DNA of 64,000 bases. Origin: Apoderus coryli (taxonomy: Eukaryota; Arthropoda; Insecta; Coleoptera; Attelabidae). Under the pieces are notes generated by a model. It had not been told where the DNA came from, made no database searches, and saw only the letters and a list, made by a program, of their open reading frames with translations. The DNA lies in NCBI GenBank assembly GCA_911728435.2, contig OU452198.1:38779902-38843901 (forward strand), given 5' to 3'. This document shows positions 11,948 through 23,547 of this stretch, piece by piece (within the stretch, counting starts at the first letter, position 1; each line of letters starts with the position of its first letter). Both the position numbers and the translations under genes were made by a program.

Positions 11948-12481
11948 CGTCTACGCTTTCGAGAAAATGAGATGGTTGATTGCCATTACCATTGTTCGAC
12001 GAGCAAGATGACTACATGCATTGTTTTGCTGAAACAGGACCGCCAGCTGTGATACTGCCTGGAATAAACAAAGGTGGTGATCGGCTACTATAGGTAATAG
12101 CACCCCAACCATTACCTCAACAGTCCTGTGTACATGCCTCTCAACAGCGATCATATCACGTCGCTCTCCACCGCCGCGGCGGCGTCTTACCCTACTACGG
12201 TCAACTTACAATACCTAGACAGAATCGCGATTCGTCGCTGAATACGATATTGTGCCATACTACTTCCCAATCAAACGTTAATGAAAGGCAGCACTAATCG
12301 TGGACAGTATGAAACAAGTCCAAATGCGTGAATTAGTGATGAATTAGTGTTACGCATAATAACAAGTCTACCTTCTTCTCCAAACCATTTGTCAGCGATT
12401 TGACGTCTATTAACAAACCGGTCTCGACGTGCTATTTGGTTGAAGCGCCTATCTTGACGATCTGTGGTACGCCTCGGATGA
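11948..12481 (-). pseudogene. Tc1-like transposase pseudogene
   Basis: Minus strand, N- to C-terminal: HPRRTTDRQDRRFNQIARRD, then RFVNRRQIADKWFGEEGR (second helix-turn-helix), IVFSDESRFCLGIVS (first catalytic Asp), VERHVHRTVEVMVG (normally GVMVWGAI), a run ending LQAVSQLAVLFQQNNACSHL (the FQQDN block, second Asp changed to Asn) and ARRTM. The third catalytic residue lies beyond the preserved part. At least two frame changes and stops are present. It would cut and paste DNA at TA sites if intact; terminal inverted repeats were not found. Confidence 0.8.
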
Positions 12482-12600
12482 TCTTCATGTTTATCTGCTT
12501 TCTTCTGCCCATACAGGAGACACGCACACTATACCCTTATTGCAGTACAATTAACACGCTCTGGCCAACGTTGCTATAGGACAAACCAACATCTCCATGG

Positions 12601-14079
12601 ACGTATTGTATAGCCGCATATACCCTGCCATCCGAAGTCAAATAACTTTGCACCAACATGGATTTATGTCACAGAGATCTACTTCAACAAACTTGACCAT
12701 GATTTGTCAGAAAATATCTGAAATTTTGGACAAAGGAGGCCTTTGACAGGATGGACCACGGAATTCTTATTAGAAAACTTGACCAATACGGTTTCGTCGA
12801 TAAGCTGAGGATGTTTCTCAAATCTTATTTGAGCGACCGAGTCCAATATGTTTTTTATAACGGATTTCAATCAAAGGATTACTTGGCAACATGGAGTGTT
12901 CCTCAGGGATCGAACCTGGGACCCCTGTTGTTTTTGATATATATCAATGATCTTGAGGAACGTTTGAGTTGTTGCAAAATTGATGTTTGCGGATGATGTC
13001 AAAATCTACATGTCGATTGATGACCCCAATGACTGTGGCGTATTACAGAATGATCTAAATGTTATGCATGACTGGTGTAGTTTGAACAGGCTATGTTTGA
13101 ATGCCTCGAAATGTAAATATGTTGTCTACACAAAACAAATAGACCCTTATTACCATATCTATCATGTGGGTAGGACTCCGATTGCATGAGCTAATACTGT
13201 CACGGATTTGGGAGTCGTCTTTGATTCAGGGTTGGCAGTCGCTGAACACATCAGTACTAAGACATTAGAGGCGAGTAAGGCTTACGGTTTTATAGTCAGA
13301 AACTGCCGAAATTTTAATAACATTCACTCGTTACTATCTTTATATAACTAACTCATACGTCCGCACGAAACTTGAGTATTGTTCTACTATTTGGAGTCCT
13401 CTATATTCAGAACATAAGATTTCAATCGAAAAGGTACAACGGAAATTTCTGAAGTATCTTACTTATAAAATTGATGGTATTTATCCTGAAAGAGGTACTG
13501 ACTATGGATCTTATCTTAGTAGGTTTAGTTTAACGAGATTAGAATCGAGAAGAATGTTGGCACCTGCACATTTCTTTGATAACTTAATTCATAATAAAAT
13601 TGATTGCCCTTCTTTATTAAGTAAAATTAACTTTTTTATCCCCCGAAGGAACTTCACTTTTTATCTATCTCGATCACGAACCAATGTTTTAAGAAAGTCG
13701 CCTAATAATGTTTTTTATTCAATAATTAATAACATATCTGCTGGCTGTGATATTTTCATCTGTTCTCTGGAAGAGCTTGATCGGTGTATTTTGGTGAATT
13801 TATAATTTATAGTTTAATCCTCTCATTTGTGATGATGATGATTGATGAGCTGCATAATATTATGTTTATGATATTTTTTTTTATTATTTTGTTATTTTTA
13901 TTTTCTAGCCTATATTCAAGATTGAGATTGTTAATATTTACTTAAATCAAAAAAATTTTTTTTTGTTGGTAAATACTTAATTTTTTAATTTTAATACTTA
14001 ATATTTTATATCAAGGTAATTTGTCCTGTAATTGGTTTTTTGTGTGTGACAATAAATGCTATTATTATTATTATTATTA
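12601..14079 (+). pseudogene. Jockey-like non-LTR retrotransposon, RT to 3' tail
   Basis: Reverse transcriptase blocks in order: HQHGFMSQRSTSTNL near 12651, AFDRMDHGILIRKLDQYGF near 12745, SVPQGSNLGPLLFLIYINDL near 12896-12955, MFADDVKIYMSIDDP near 12983 (catalytic ADD intact), CSLNRLCLNASKCKYVVYTK. Then come broken thumb blocks to LEELDRCILVNL and a stop near 13803. The frame changes near 12742, 12975 and repeatedly after 13190. The 3' UTR ends in CAATAAATGC and an (ATT)n tail at 14055-14079. Target-primed retrotransposition element, now inactive and 5'-truncated. Confidence 0.85.
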
Positions 14080-14085
14080 AGATCC

Positions 14086-14190
14086 CAAGATGAAAATCCT
14101 ATAAAAGTTGTTCGCACAAGAAGAACTTCCAAGAAAGTGATCGCTTATTTCTTCGGCTCTAAAGGACGCGTCGCAACAATTCCTTGAAAG
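14086..14190 (+). pseudogene. mariner transposase fragment
   Basis: The plus strand reads QDENPIKVVRTRRTSKK then VIAYFFGSKGRVATIP and a stop. This matches the mariner block NPTKVVRTRSTSK...FFxKTGHVATIPLE, which lies between the first and second catalytic residues. Later sequence keeps only faint similarity (YELPAAID for the YxxxCLPxV region). It directly abuts the (ATT)n tail of the preceding retroelement, so the retroelement may have inserted into it. Confidence 0.6.
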
Positions 14191-15330
14191 GATTAAAAAA
14201 ACATTATCTTGTATACAGCTACGAGCTTCCTGCTGCAATTGACAACCATTTCCAGGGATAGTACGTTGGGATAATGTGTTGTTTCTAAATGATTCCACGC
14301 GACAATAATTATTGCATTTGTTAAGGTTACTTTTACCAAATGAATTCACCCTACAAATAGAAATAAAACATGCGAGAGAACGAAACAAAAGTAATAGTAA
14401 TCAGTCGAGACTCACGATATTTTGATTGGCAATTATATCCGCATCACAAACAAACCGATTAATAAAAAGTAGATTCAGCTAATAGCCTAACCATCCAACG
14501 ATATATATACCACACGAGTTACAATATAACCGCACCGTACTTTGAAAAAAGTTCCAAAACAATCTTAATCAATCTTTGCAGTGGCAGCCAACAAGAAACC
14601 CTTTTTCTATTATACTTTAATGCTATGCGCTTTCTTTTTATCCTTCGAATCTCTCGATCCTGCCTACGTAGTAAGACATTAAGAAAACAACTCTTTAGAG
14701 TTGTACAAAAAAAAAACACAAACTCCCCTTACGAGATCAATTAATCTTTAGGTGGTCACTGACAGACCGCTGCTTTGGTTGTCTAGATCACAGGCCAGTG
14801 TCGGATTCGCTTCTTTACATTTTAGGATAAACTGCAAATCTGTATCAAACAGGTAAAACAAGTACTAATTTTCCTGACATACAGGGTGTCCGCATATTCA
14901 AATATTATCTGGGAATGTGTAGCTGTCTTTAGAACCAATAAAAATAATATTAAAATATGTAAAAGGTGATAAAATCTCCTACGGTAGACGGCGTATTAGA
15001 AATTTACGGAGAACTAAATAAAGGATCAATTTATAAAATGGCAACCATGTTTCCAAATATTTTTGACCATGCTTACAAAAATGCCAGAAAAATGTTTTTT
15101 TTAAAGAGATCCTGTATAATACAGATTTGAAAAGCTGATAAAGCTAGCTTTCGGATTTTTGAAAAAATAATTAATTTTGAATTTTTTTGTTCCCAAAAAT
15201 GAAAAAAAAAACTCGATGGGAAGAAATTTACGAGCGATAAAGAAGTGAAGGAATCAGCTTCAGCATTATCTTTTATACAGGGTTATTCACGCTATACGAC
15301 ACGGAATAGTACAGTTAAACTATGTAGTTT
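14191..15330. other. No recognised gene; repeat terminus
   Basis: CATACAGGGTGTCCGCATAT at 14878 and TATACAGGG near 15276 carry the window's common terminus. Short frames here show no similarity. Confidence 0.35.
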
Positions 15331-15950
15331 CCTAAAAATTTTATTCATGGTTATGGTCATTTTAAAAATATAGTGACTCCGATAGCAGAATTTTAGTTTT
15401 TCTATTAATGATTTTTCTATTTTTGTAGAGACTTCTGAGAGCTGCATAACTAGACTGAACAATCTTTTTGATATGTGACCGAAACCTTAGTTTAGAATCA
15501 AAAATTAGTCCAAGATTTTTACATTCATTAACATAGGAAATTTCAGTGTTATTAATCATTAAACGAACCCTGTCATGTGCCCACTCACATTTATTTCCAA
15601 TAAACATTAAGGCACATTTTTGTTCATTCAAATACAGACCATTATCAGCTGAATATTTCGAAATTGTGGCTAGATCCTCATTTATTGCATCTTGAACCGA
15701 GCGATAATTATTTTTATAAAAGTTTTAATATAACTGCGTGTCATCAGCATATTGATGGACACAGCTATTTCTAACAAAACTTTGTAAATCCATAGTAAAA
15801 ATGAAAAAAAGAAGCGGGTCCAAGAGTGATCCCTGTGGCACGCCTCTAATCGATCTTAAAGGTAACGATTTTTCACCCATACATTGAACTACCTGACTAC
15901 GATTACTCAGATATGAGGTCAGTAGATGCACAAAGTAATTATCTGTTAAA
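15331..15950 (-). pseudogene. Non-LTR reverse transcriptase fragment
   Basis: Minus strand: LLTSYLSNRSQVVQCMGEKS, then RGVPQGSLLDPLLFFIFTMDL, VHQYADDTQLY (catalytic box intact), a short frameshifted link containing YSADNGLYLNEQKCALMFIG, then ISYVNECKNLGLIFDSKLRF, RSHIKKIV. This covers reverse transcriptase blocks 4 to 7 in two frames. It is truncated at both ends: no N-terminal fingers and no 3' tail. The family differs from the one at 12.6 kb (YADDTQLY versus FADDVKIY). Confidence 0.75.
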
Positions 15951-16086
15951 TATTATAATACTTTCCTATGGATAACTCTTGACGTTTTCGTGGAAAATGC
16001 ACATATTCATAATATTAGGCGAATTCTTAATTGAATCTCTTAGTTTCATGTAGACCACTCTGTATTTGATGATACACATAAAATAC

Positions 16087-16320
16087 AAGGATTTTATTAT
16101 ATTTTTGAATTCCCCATCAATTTTGGAGTATTTTAGTTTAACACTTCCTTATAGGTACCTATCCTCAACTATTTTTGAAAAAATAATTTATTTTGAATTT
16201 TTTTCGTCCAAAACAGATCTATGGAAAATATTCGCAATTTTGTCGGTTGAATAGACAGAATCTTGAATTTTGGAAGGTAGTTGAATGACATCTCAGCAAT
16301 AGCAACTATCTTGAGAGATT
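16087..16320 (+). repeat. Interspersed repeat, copy 2
   Basis: Diverged direct copy of 9741-9990 (shared words listed there). TTACAGGGTGGTCGC at 16334 follows it. Confidence 0.55.
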
Positions 16321-16794
16321 GACGCACTTGGTTACAGGGTGGTCGCAAATTACTGTATTATGTTCTACTACCAAAAATAGGAATAAGTCAATTTTCTCAA
16401 ACACCTTGCATATTATCACATATTCTGAAATACAATCAAGTTTGCTTTCAAATTAAGTATTATGTTCCTATACCAAAACTGTAAGGTTTCTAAAATAAAA
16501 ATAAGTTTGTATAAAAATTGGTTTATTTTGCTATATTTTAATTAGATTTTATTTATTAATCGTATACCTTTATTTTTTTCCTTTATTTAAAAAAAATAAA
16601 AAAAAGTATACGAATTTTCTTTTATTTATTTGTTTGGTTAGTTATGTTATTATACTGTAGTTGAATGTATTGTAATTTAATGATGTGTTGTGTTTTATTG
16701 ATGAACTTACAGTAGCTGATTGTTATGTTGTAGTTTGTTACTATACATAGTAAAGATTTTGTAATTGGTCATGTTCTTATATAATGTACATTTT

Positions 16795-16835
16795 TAGATT
16801 GAAAAAGTGAAAAGAAATTCACGAAACGTTGCTGG
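16795..16835 (+). other. Decayed hammerhead-like motif
   Basis: Stem II GTGAA/TTCAC (16807-16811 with 16818-16822) is followed by GAAACGTTGC, exactly the 3' core of the 1579 motif. Upstream, the box expected to read CUGANGA reads TTGAAAA. Relic of the same class; a cleaving RNA is unlikely. Confidence 0.4.
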
Positions 16836-17807
16836 ATTTTAATTGAGTGTTGTTACTTTATATCACCCTACAACCCGTTGAAGAATTATTTAAAACATTT
16901 CTTGTTTTCTTCAAAAAGATTAAAATTATATACGTTTCTATGTTTTTGTATGTGAAAACGAAATATATTATTGCATTTTATTTTCTACCAGTATCCCCTT
17001 TTCCGCGGAGGAATCAAATACGCCTCCTCGTAGTTATTTAGCGAAACAAAAATATATTTTTTAATATGCGCTTAATTTAAACAAAACTTTTCCATCAAAA
17101 ATTAACACCAACTTCCAGTAATGAAGTTTAGCCAAGAACAAATATAAAAGCTAACCATTTCAACAATAAACTTGGAAATGGAAATCTGTTGTTATTCTTT
17201 TACACCAAGAAACTTCGAAAATTCAAATCCTTATTCAACATTATCCAAACTGGTAATAATTCCAGTAAGTGATTCAAATTCCATATTTCTTTATCTTTCA
17301 ACTTTTATTTTCACGTAAACGCCTATTTGCGAACGTCATATAACATAAAAATCTCTGTTGATAACAAGTTTAAAACTTTTACAATTGGAAAAAAAACCAT
17401 CCTCTTACTTCTATTTTTACGCTTTACTGAATTCGTTACATATAATTTGGCTGGACTAGGGCGCAAAACTTCCTCTATCCCACCATTCCAACTCATGTAT
17501 AATTCATTGCATAGACAGTTTTATTATTTTTACAGCGGAATGGTGCATTTTGCATTTTCATTTCAGATTGGTGGAAAGATCCAACATTTTGTAGATTTTT
17601 TTTAAACAAAAAAAAAAACGTGCTCACCAGCAGTAGTAGTCTATACAATGTAATCGCATATTTTCCTAATTAAATTACAAACGGGGATTTATCTAGTCAA
17701 ATAACTTGTAGAAGCTTGCGTTAGGATATCCAAATTCACATTTTTCATTGGCGTAGTATATATATTAAATTGGTGTTTTCTTTTTCTCAACCGTACAAAT
17801 TTATAAA
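16836..17807. other. No recognised gene
   Basis: AT-rich; frames at 16847-17041 and 17327-17605 have no recognisable domains. Confidence 0.35.
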
Positions 17808-17890
17808 ACAATATTTTTTTTTTCTCGGGTATGCGGTTTGTTATAATGGAACTCAACGCTCAATATTTCGTCAATGTTTACTGACTTCAT
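17808..17890 (+). repeat. Inverted copy of 18705-18790, left side of the PLE fragment
   Basis: AATATTTTTTTTTTCTCGGG and GGTTTGTTATAATGGAACTC recur as the reverse complement at 18705-18790 with a small indel. The pair flanks the Penelope reverse transcriptase fragment, so the PLE piece sits between about 80-nt inverted repeats. Confidence 0.65.
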
Positions 17891-18124
17891 CACGAGCAAC
17901 TACAAATCATCAAAATAATGTACAAAAACAGCACAATACATATTAAAATACAAATAGGCAAAGTCAAACTCACTACAATAATACACATTCAAAAACACAG
18001 TTTGACAAATTCAACAGTTAATGTTACGAAATATACTTACTAGATAAGAGTTTGTTTTTTTCCCAGTTTACAGTGGTAATAACATCATTTTTTCGATCTT
18101 AAACATATTCTCAGTAGTTTTACA

Positions 18125-18705
18125 TTTTTAATACAATAATTTTAAATAGATAAATAAATCTGCTATCGTCCATTTGCATTGAATTTTTGATTCTGCGGGT
18201 GCGATGGTTAAATAGTAATTCAAAAATCTACCAGACGATGTTGATTTTTGATACGAGTTTAGAATGATGCGGTTAGATTGTGTTCTGACCACCTTGGTGT
18301 CCAAAAATAGTATACAATTATGAGTTTCAGTTTCGACCGTAAATTTCAAGTTATTGTGAAAGTCATGGAAGCATTGTAGGGTTCTTTGAACCTCATCACC
18401 CGGAACCGAGCAAATCAGGTCATCAACGTATTTATAGATAAATCGCAAACGAAATGGTAATACAGGAATGATCTCATCCAGGAGGTGATCCAACACGATG
18501 TTTGCGAGGATGGGACTTATGGGGAACCCATTGGAGTGCCAAAAATTTGTTTGTAAAACTTGTAATTAAAGCTAAAACATGTATTATTGAAAATGAATCT
18601 AATTAGCATCATAAGGTTTTCCTTGGAGATCGTTGATTATGTCCCATTTTAGATTCAAGATATCCAACACGAGGTCCAGAGGAATGTTGGTAAATAAGGA
18701 TAAGG
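18125..18705 (-). pseudogene. Penelope-like element reverse transcriptase fragment
   Basis: Minus strand: LSLFTNIPLDLVLDILNLKW, a frameshifted TPMGSP block near 18535-18520 (residues just before the palm), LDHLLDEIIPVLPFRLRFIY, KYVDDLICSVPG (catalytic YVDD box), then NLKFTVETETHNCILFLDTKVVR and NSYQKSTSSGRF. These are hallmark blocks of Penelope-like reverse transcriptases (SLFTNIP, GSPLSP, F(I/V)YKYVDD, LDTKV). The last block, YxKPTxSGRFLNY, is near its usual place. One frameshift plus a stop separates the two legible parts, and neither the GIY-YIG endonuclease nor the N-terminal region is present. PLEs carry hammerhead ribozymes in their terminal repeats, so this fragment is the natural partner for the motifs elsewhere in the window. 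Confidence 0.9.
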
Positions 18706-18803
18706 TCAGTAAAAATTGACGAAATATTGAGCGTATAAGACGTTGAGTTTCATTATAACAAACCGCATACCCGAGAAAAAAATATTGTCTTATTATATAT
18801 ATA

Positions 18804-19656
18804 CAGGGTGTTAGTAAATAAGTGCGACAAACTTCAGGAAGTAATTCTGCATGAAAAAATAATGCTATATAAACACATGTTCGCAAATGCTTCGTTTTCT
18901 GCTGAGATACAGTTAAAGATTTTCTTAAAAACCTAAAGATTTTTTGATTGCTCTGAAACTGGTGGAGATATGCAAATGAAATTTAGTGGGTGTTAAGAGG
19001 TAGTTATTGCGCATTTTTTGACATGCAATTAAGAATTTTATGTTCATCAGTGGCGCGTATACGGGTTATGATCTCAATTTTTTTGAGGTACGCCACTGGA
19101 ATTTTTCAAATTAAAAATCATTTTGGAATTCCTCATTCAATTTGTGATAAAAAATCTCTCTTGCTTTTTTATCGTAGGGGGCATTTGTGCAAAAAAATAA
19201 AACATCTCGCCGGGACTGTCAACATTCTGTTATACGAATATTTCAACGAAATGTCAAATTAGCGTTTCATTATTATTAGTGTTATTTTCTCTTATTGTTT
19301 TGGTTTAATGTTTATTGTATTAGATAGTTCTTGATACTGTATTAAAGAAATGAAAAATACGGGGTAAGATGTTTTATTTTTTTGCACAAAGACGATGCCC
19401 CATAAGATAAAACAGCAAGAGACATTACCCGTATGCGCGCCACTGATGAACATAAAATTCTTAATTGCTTGCAAAAAAATGGGCAATAACTACCTCTTAA
19501 AACTCACTAAATTTCATTTGCATATCTCCACCGGTTTCAGAGCAATCAATAAATCTTCAGTTTTTAAGAAAAACTTTAACACCCCGCATCTCAGAAAACG
19601 AAGCATTTGCGGACTTTGAAGTTTGAAGTTTGTCGCACTTATTTACTAACACCCTG
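18804..19656. mobile_element. 853-bp foldback DNA element with long inverted arms
   Basis: Termini CAGGGTGTTAGTAAATAAGTG and its reverse complement are flanked by TA on both sides inside TATATA runs. The arms continue, with indels, to about 19215 and 19358, sharing AGTGCGACAAACTTC, TTGCATATCTCCACC, CATCAGTGGCGCG (19045-19057 with 19436-19448) and GCAAAAAAATAAAACATCT. No transposase frame is present; it is likely mobilised in trans. The same GGGTGTTAG-type terminus appears as single ends elsewhere in the window. Confidence 0.75.
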
Positions 19657-19659
19657 TAT

Positions 19660-20990
19660 ATATATATTTTTTTCTTAATTTTCCTTGACTTTTTTATATA
19701 TAACAATTATTTTGATTTTGTATTCTTGATTTTAGATCAAGTAAGAAGAATTTTCTGATCTTTTGCAAAATTGTCTATAAATAAATATATTTTAAAATTA
19801 GTTCCAAGCAGTCACATCCAGAACTATTTAGGTGAATTCACCTGTACCTATATGGTCAATATTATTTAAAAAACACTAAACGAGTAAGAGCGAAAAGACC
19901 GAATACACATTACGATAGACATTACAATTTCTTTTAAAGCTTTTTCTTTGTACCTATATAATCATGTTATTAATTTTATAAGAATAAAGCATTTATTTCT
20001 TGAGGAAGTGTAGTAGAGAGTTTGGTGAATTAAAGAGTCTGTGCTTATGGGTGTTATTTCCTATGCCATTTGACCTTTAATTGTTACCGTTTGGAGTTTT
20101 TGTTAGGTAGAATAATGCTCTAATTGCAAACCTCACCTTTTCAATAAAATACCTAATTAATTTGTATTATTTTGAATTTGAATTTTGTATTTTATTTAAT
20201 ATAGGATATGATTGTTTAATTATAAATATTTTTGTAAGGTTTATTGAATACAGACGTTTATTATTATCAAAAATAATATTAAATGTGTACCTATTTGCTA
20301 AAACCCCTATGGCACAGAACTACCATAATAACTTTAATTATTAACACAGTTGAAGGTCGGCGTTTTGTACTCTTTGTAGGATACCAAAATCAATAAGCCT
20401 TACAGACTGCAAAAGTCGTCTGTTCCGAATGCGTCTATCCAACTTTCAGAGTTTACTTCTCTCTAGTAAGCCGATATTAAACAATAAAACCTTTCCAAAC
20501 GTGGTATATAGGTATAGCGATTTATATATTAAATCCTTTCTCAATGTATCTCACAAGAATAAAAGGGAAAACGTCTATATTACATGTTCAAATGGAACAC
20601 GTCTGCTCTGAGAATTAATTAAAGTTTTCGCGAAACTGTACAGTCTTCCAGTATTGTTCATACTTTCAAAAAAAAATTGTTAGGCACAAGCAAAGTTTTA
20701 CCTTCATAATATCTATTATATTCAGAAACAGATGGAGGAGCACAAACTTTTGCGGAGAAACAAGTGTTAAGTGTGCAAGGAGTACGACGCTAAGTTTAAA
20801 GTTGAGTTAGAGCGGTGATATAGGGAGTTTACGTGATAACCCAGATAATTTTTAAAAATTTATCACGAGAATTATTGGGAATAAATGAAATCTAATTATA
20901 CAGAAAATGTGAGAGATAAAAGAAAGAAAAGTTATATTTATATTATCAAATAATTAAAATTTAATTATGATTTTAAAATGGTGTATATAA
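19660..20990. other. No recognised gene
   Basis: AT-rich sequence without coding similarity or clear terminal repeats. Confidence 0.35.
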
Positions 20991-20994
20991 CTAT

Positions 20995-21295
20995 ATATTT
21001 GTTAGAGCAGTCATGCAAATTCGCACACCATAGCTTCGTGCTCTATCTTGCTGGATCTTAAGACGTCATTTTCTACCCCCAGTCGTTGCAATTCAGCAGG
21101 TAAAAATTTTTGAAGCATCTCGAAATACTATTGAGACGTTATAGTCACTGTTAGGCCATATTCTTCGAAAAAATACGGGCCTAGTATTCCGAATGCAGCA
21201 GGCTGTTGATGAATTTATTGAGGTTGCTCGGCCGGCGCGTAAATTTAGCTTATTCACATATCCTGATAAGTAGAAATGTGCGTCGTCACACATTA
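20995..21295 (-). pseudogene. Tc1/mariner-superfamily transposase fragment
   Basis: Minus strand in mixed frames: CDDAHFYLSGYVNKLNLR (first catalytic Asp changed context), AEQPQ then IHQQPAAFGILGPYFFEEYG, LTVTITSQ-stop-YFEMLQKFLP, AELQRLGVEND and a final IQQDRARSYGV, the FQQDGATxHT block with the second Asp. The order matches the group of insect transposases with SDEAHFxLxGYVNKQN and FQQDGA blocks. The expected WSRG(I)IGP stretch is shortened by deletion. Same group as 44263-45150. Confidence 0.7.
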
Positions 21296-21482
21296 TAGGT
21301 ACAAATATTTAAAACATTTGGATGCAATAAATCAAGAAATGTTCTTCAAAATTATAAAATTCGGCCAAACTTCTTCATGTAATGCTTGACGCCTGGCTGA
21401 ATGACTTCATACTACAGTTTGCTGTGCTCGTTCTACGTTCTCTGGTGTACGCAGGGTTTTTACCCTGGGAACATATATACGA

Positions 21483-21790
21483 CCCCCGTATCCTGTTTTT
21501 TCTATTCTTTATTTTTTTTTCTAATAGTCCTTTCTCTGAGAAATAATTTGAGAATGCGTGGGACCTTCTGGGTTACGATCTATAACCCTTGAATTTTTAA
21601 CATAATGATATTTTGTTTGAAACAATACCCGGATCCCCTGTTTTTTGGATTCTTTCATTTTTTTTTCTAATAGTCCTTTCTCGGATCAATAATTTGAGCC
21701 TAGTGAGAATGCCTGACACCTTCTGGGTTACGAGCTATAACCCTTGATATATTAACATACCCGTATCCCATTTTTTGGATTCTTTCAAAA
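21483..21790 (+). repeat. Tandem repeat, about 130-145 bp, 2.3 copies
   Basis: Units begin near 21483, 21627 and 21759 with ACCC(C/G)G(T/A)TCC and share TAATAGTCCTTTCTC, ATAATTTGAG and CTTCTGGGTTACGA; the third unit is cut short. No coding content. Confidence 0.65.
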
Positions 21791-21960
21791 TTTGTAGTTA
21801 AAAATCCTGAACAACCCCTAAACAAGCTTGATTTCCAAAATAGTGCCTAACAATGGCTTGAAAAGGCTTTAAAGCTGATTTGAAACACTAAACTATCACG
21901 ACTGTTGGAGTAAATACCCTCCAATATCTTGAGCACCATCAAATCATGAAGCTATGATTT

Positions 21961-22224
21961 TTAGAAAGTCCAAACGTTATCAAAATCCATTATGGAGCAC
22001 CAAATACTAACATGCAACCTTTGTTTCTCCCATCCCAACTGCCTCTGCCTTTCCATTTCTTTCCTCACCGCCTCTCTCATTTCCGCCTGTCTCTTCCTAT
22101 CCTCCTCCTGTTGCTCTCTCATCTGATTTTCCAACTCATCCATATATTCATGCAGAAATTGCCGTGGCACTTCAATAAGAGACTCCGATCGGTGATACGC
22201 ATCAAGGCTGCGTTGATTTCCGGG
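21961..22224 (-). CDS. Short coiled-coil open frame, function unknown
   Basis: I do not recognise this gene. The 88-codon minus-strand frame lies between two stops and has no ATG near its beginning, so if real it is an exon or fragment. Residues 25-65 are strongly charged and heptad-like (ENQMREQQEEDRKRQAEMRE), predicting one long helix or coiled coil. Glu/Arg/Gln-rich stretches also occur in retroelement Gag and in host cytoskeletal proteins. The local base composition (CT-rich plus strand) alone could generate such a frame by chance. No operon or splice context supports it. Confidence 0.25.
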   Translation of the reverse strand, partial: PGNQRSLDAYHRSESLIEVPRQFLHEYMDELENQMREQQEEDRKRQAEMREAVRKEMERQRQLGWEKQRLHVSIWCSIMDFDNVWTF

Positions 22225-22389
22225 CAACTAAACTGCATGTGGAATATTTGACTCTCCCCTCCACTTTACTCGTATTCAGCAGTGGCAATTCAAAAACCGT
22301 CAATACCCATTGCAAAACCCTGTATAACAAGGTTTATACGTAATTTTTTAAATAAAACCTGGATCAAAAATTAGTTCAAATAAAAGCTT

Positions 22390-22441
22390 CATTAAAAAAA
22401 CGTTTCGGAAACCAATCTGTTCCCATCGTCAGAGGCTAAAA
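22390..22441 (-). ncRNA. Hammerhead-like motif with extra core base (CUGACGA class)
   Basis: On the minus strand: CTGACGA (22426-22432), one extra T, stem II GGGAAC paired with GTTTCC (six pairs including one G-U) around AGATTG, GAAAC, and an ACGT stem III followed by T. Core boxes are intact; stem I is not convincing because T-rich sequence follows the cleavage site. Same class as 1571-1616. Cleavage ability is uncertain. Confidence 0.5.
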
Positions 22442-22449
22442 CCCCATCT

Positions 22450-23540
22450 GAATTCAGTTTAATTCAAATTCTTCCTCCGGTTCATGGTGTTCGTGTATTG
22501 ACATTTGTCAACACAGTGGCTTTTATTACTATTTCGAAGATTATTTTGATAATTTATGTTTAGAATTTGCAATACCGGCGAAATACCAAAATAATTAGCC
22601 ATAATCGATGCCACAACTAACACATATGAGCTATTAGGCACATGTTATTATAGGCGATATCCTTCATCGCGAGATTTCAGTAATATTCACGCACCCATCA
22701 TAAACGCACACTGACACTGACAGTTGAGTAACACATTAACCTCAAAATGGTATTGGTAGCCAATCACAATTTTGACAGTTTGTCGTTCCTTTTATAAACA
22801 ATGCAAGTGAGGTCAGTCCAGTTTTTTTGAGTTATAGAATGATAACAACTTATGATGATTTAGAATAATAAAAAAAAAAAACAGTTGTAATTTAACAGTA
22901 GGAAGTCAACGATTAACAAATTTACTTATAATCTAAAGTAATCACAATTATACACTTAAAATCACAAAATGCAACTTGTAAAAAAAAAGTTTCATAACCG
23001 ATGATAACTTTGATAGTTTGCCGTTGCTTTTGTATGAAAAAAAGAGGTGAGCGGTAGGTGATCATGTCACATTAGTCCAGCCAACGTCTTGGTACTTTAT
23101 TAAATGTTAATACTCCAGCCAAAGATTAATCTACACAATAGATAGTCAGCCCAATGCATTAAAATCAGAACATCTCTAAGTATGCCTGCCACTACGTGGC
23201 GTAGACTAGCGTGTAAAGCATAGAGCAGTATTGTCACAGCCAGAAACCGTTTTGTAGTTTATTAATATCAAAAACAAAACGCAACGTATAACAATTATTT
23301 AGATCATTTGCAACAGATATGCACCGGCAATGCTGTATTGTCAGAGAGAGAAATTGATGAAATTCTGTATTAATCTGGAGGGGATACGCAGGGAGGGTAG
23401 AAAAAAAAACAAGCGAATGTGGTGTGTGTCGTGCTGTTGCCAATTCGTCGGTAAAAGAAACACACAGGGTGATTTATTACAAGTACAGTATTGAAATAAA
23501 AGCCTAATCTCTATGAATTAAATTTAATATAATAATATTT
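22450..23540. other. No recognised gene
   Basis: Contains AAAGATTAATCTACACAATAG at about 23122, which recurs in reverse complement near 25985 within a longer unknown repeat. No proteins recognised. Confidence 0.35.
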
Positions 23541-23547
23541 AATCCAT

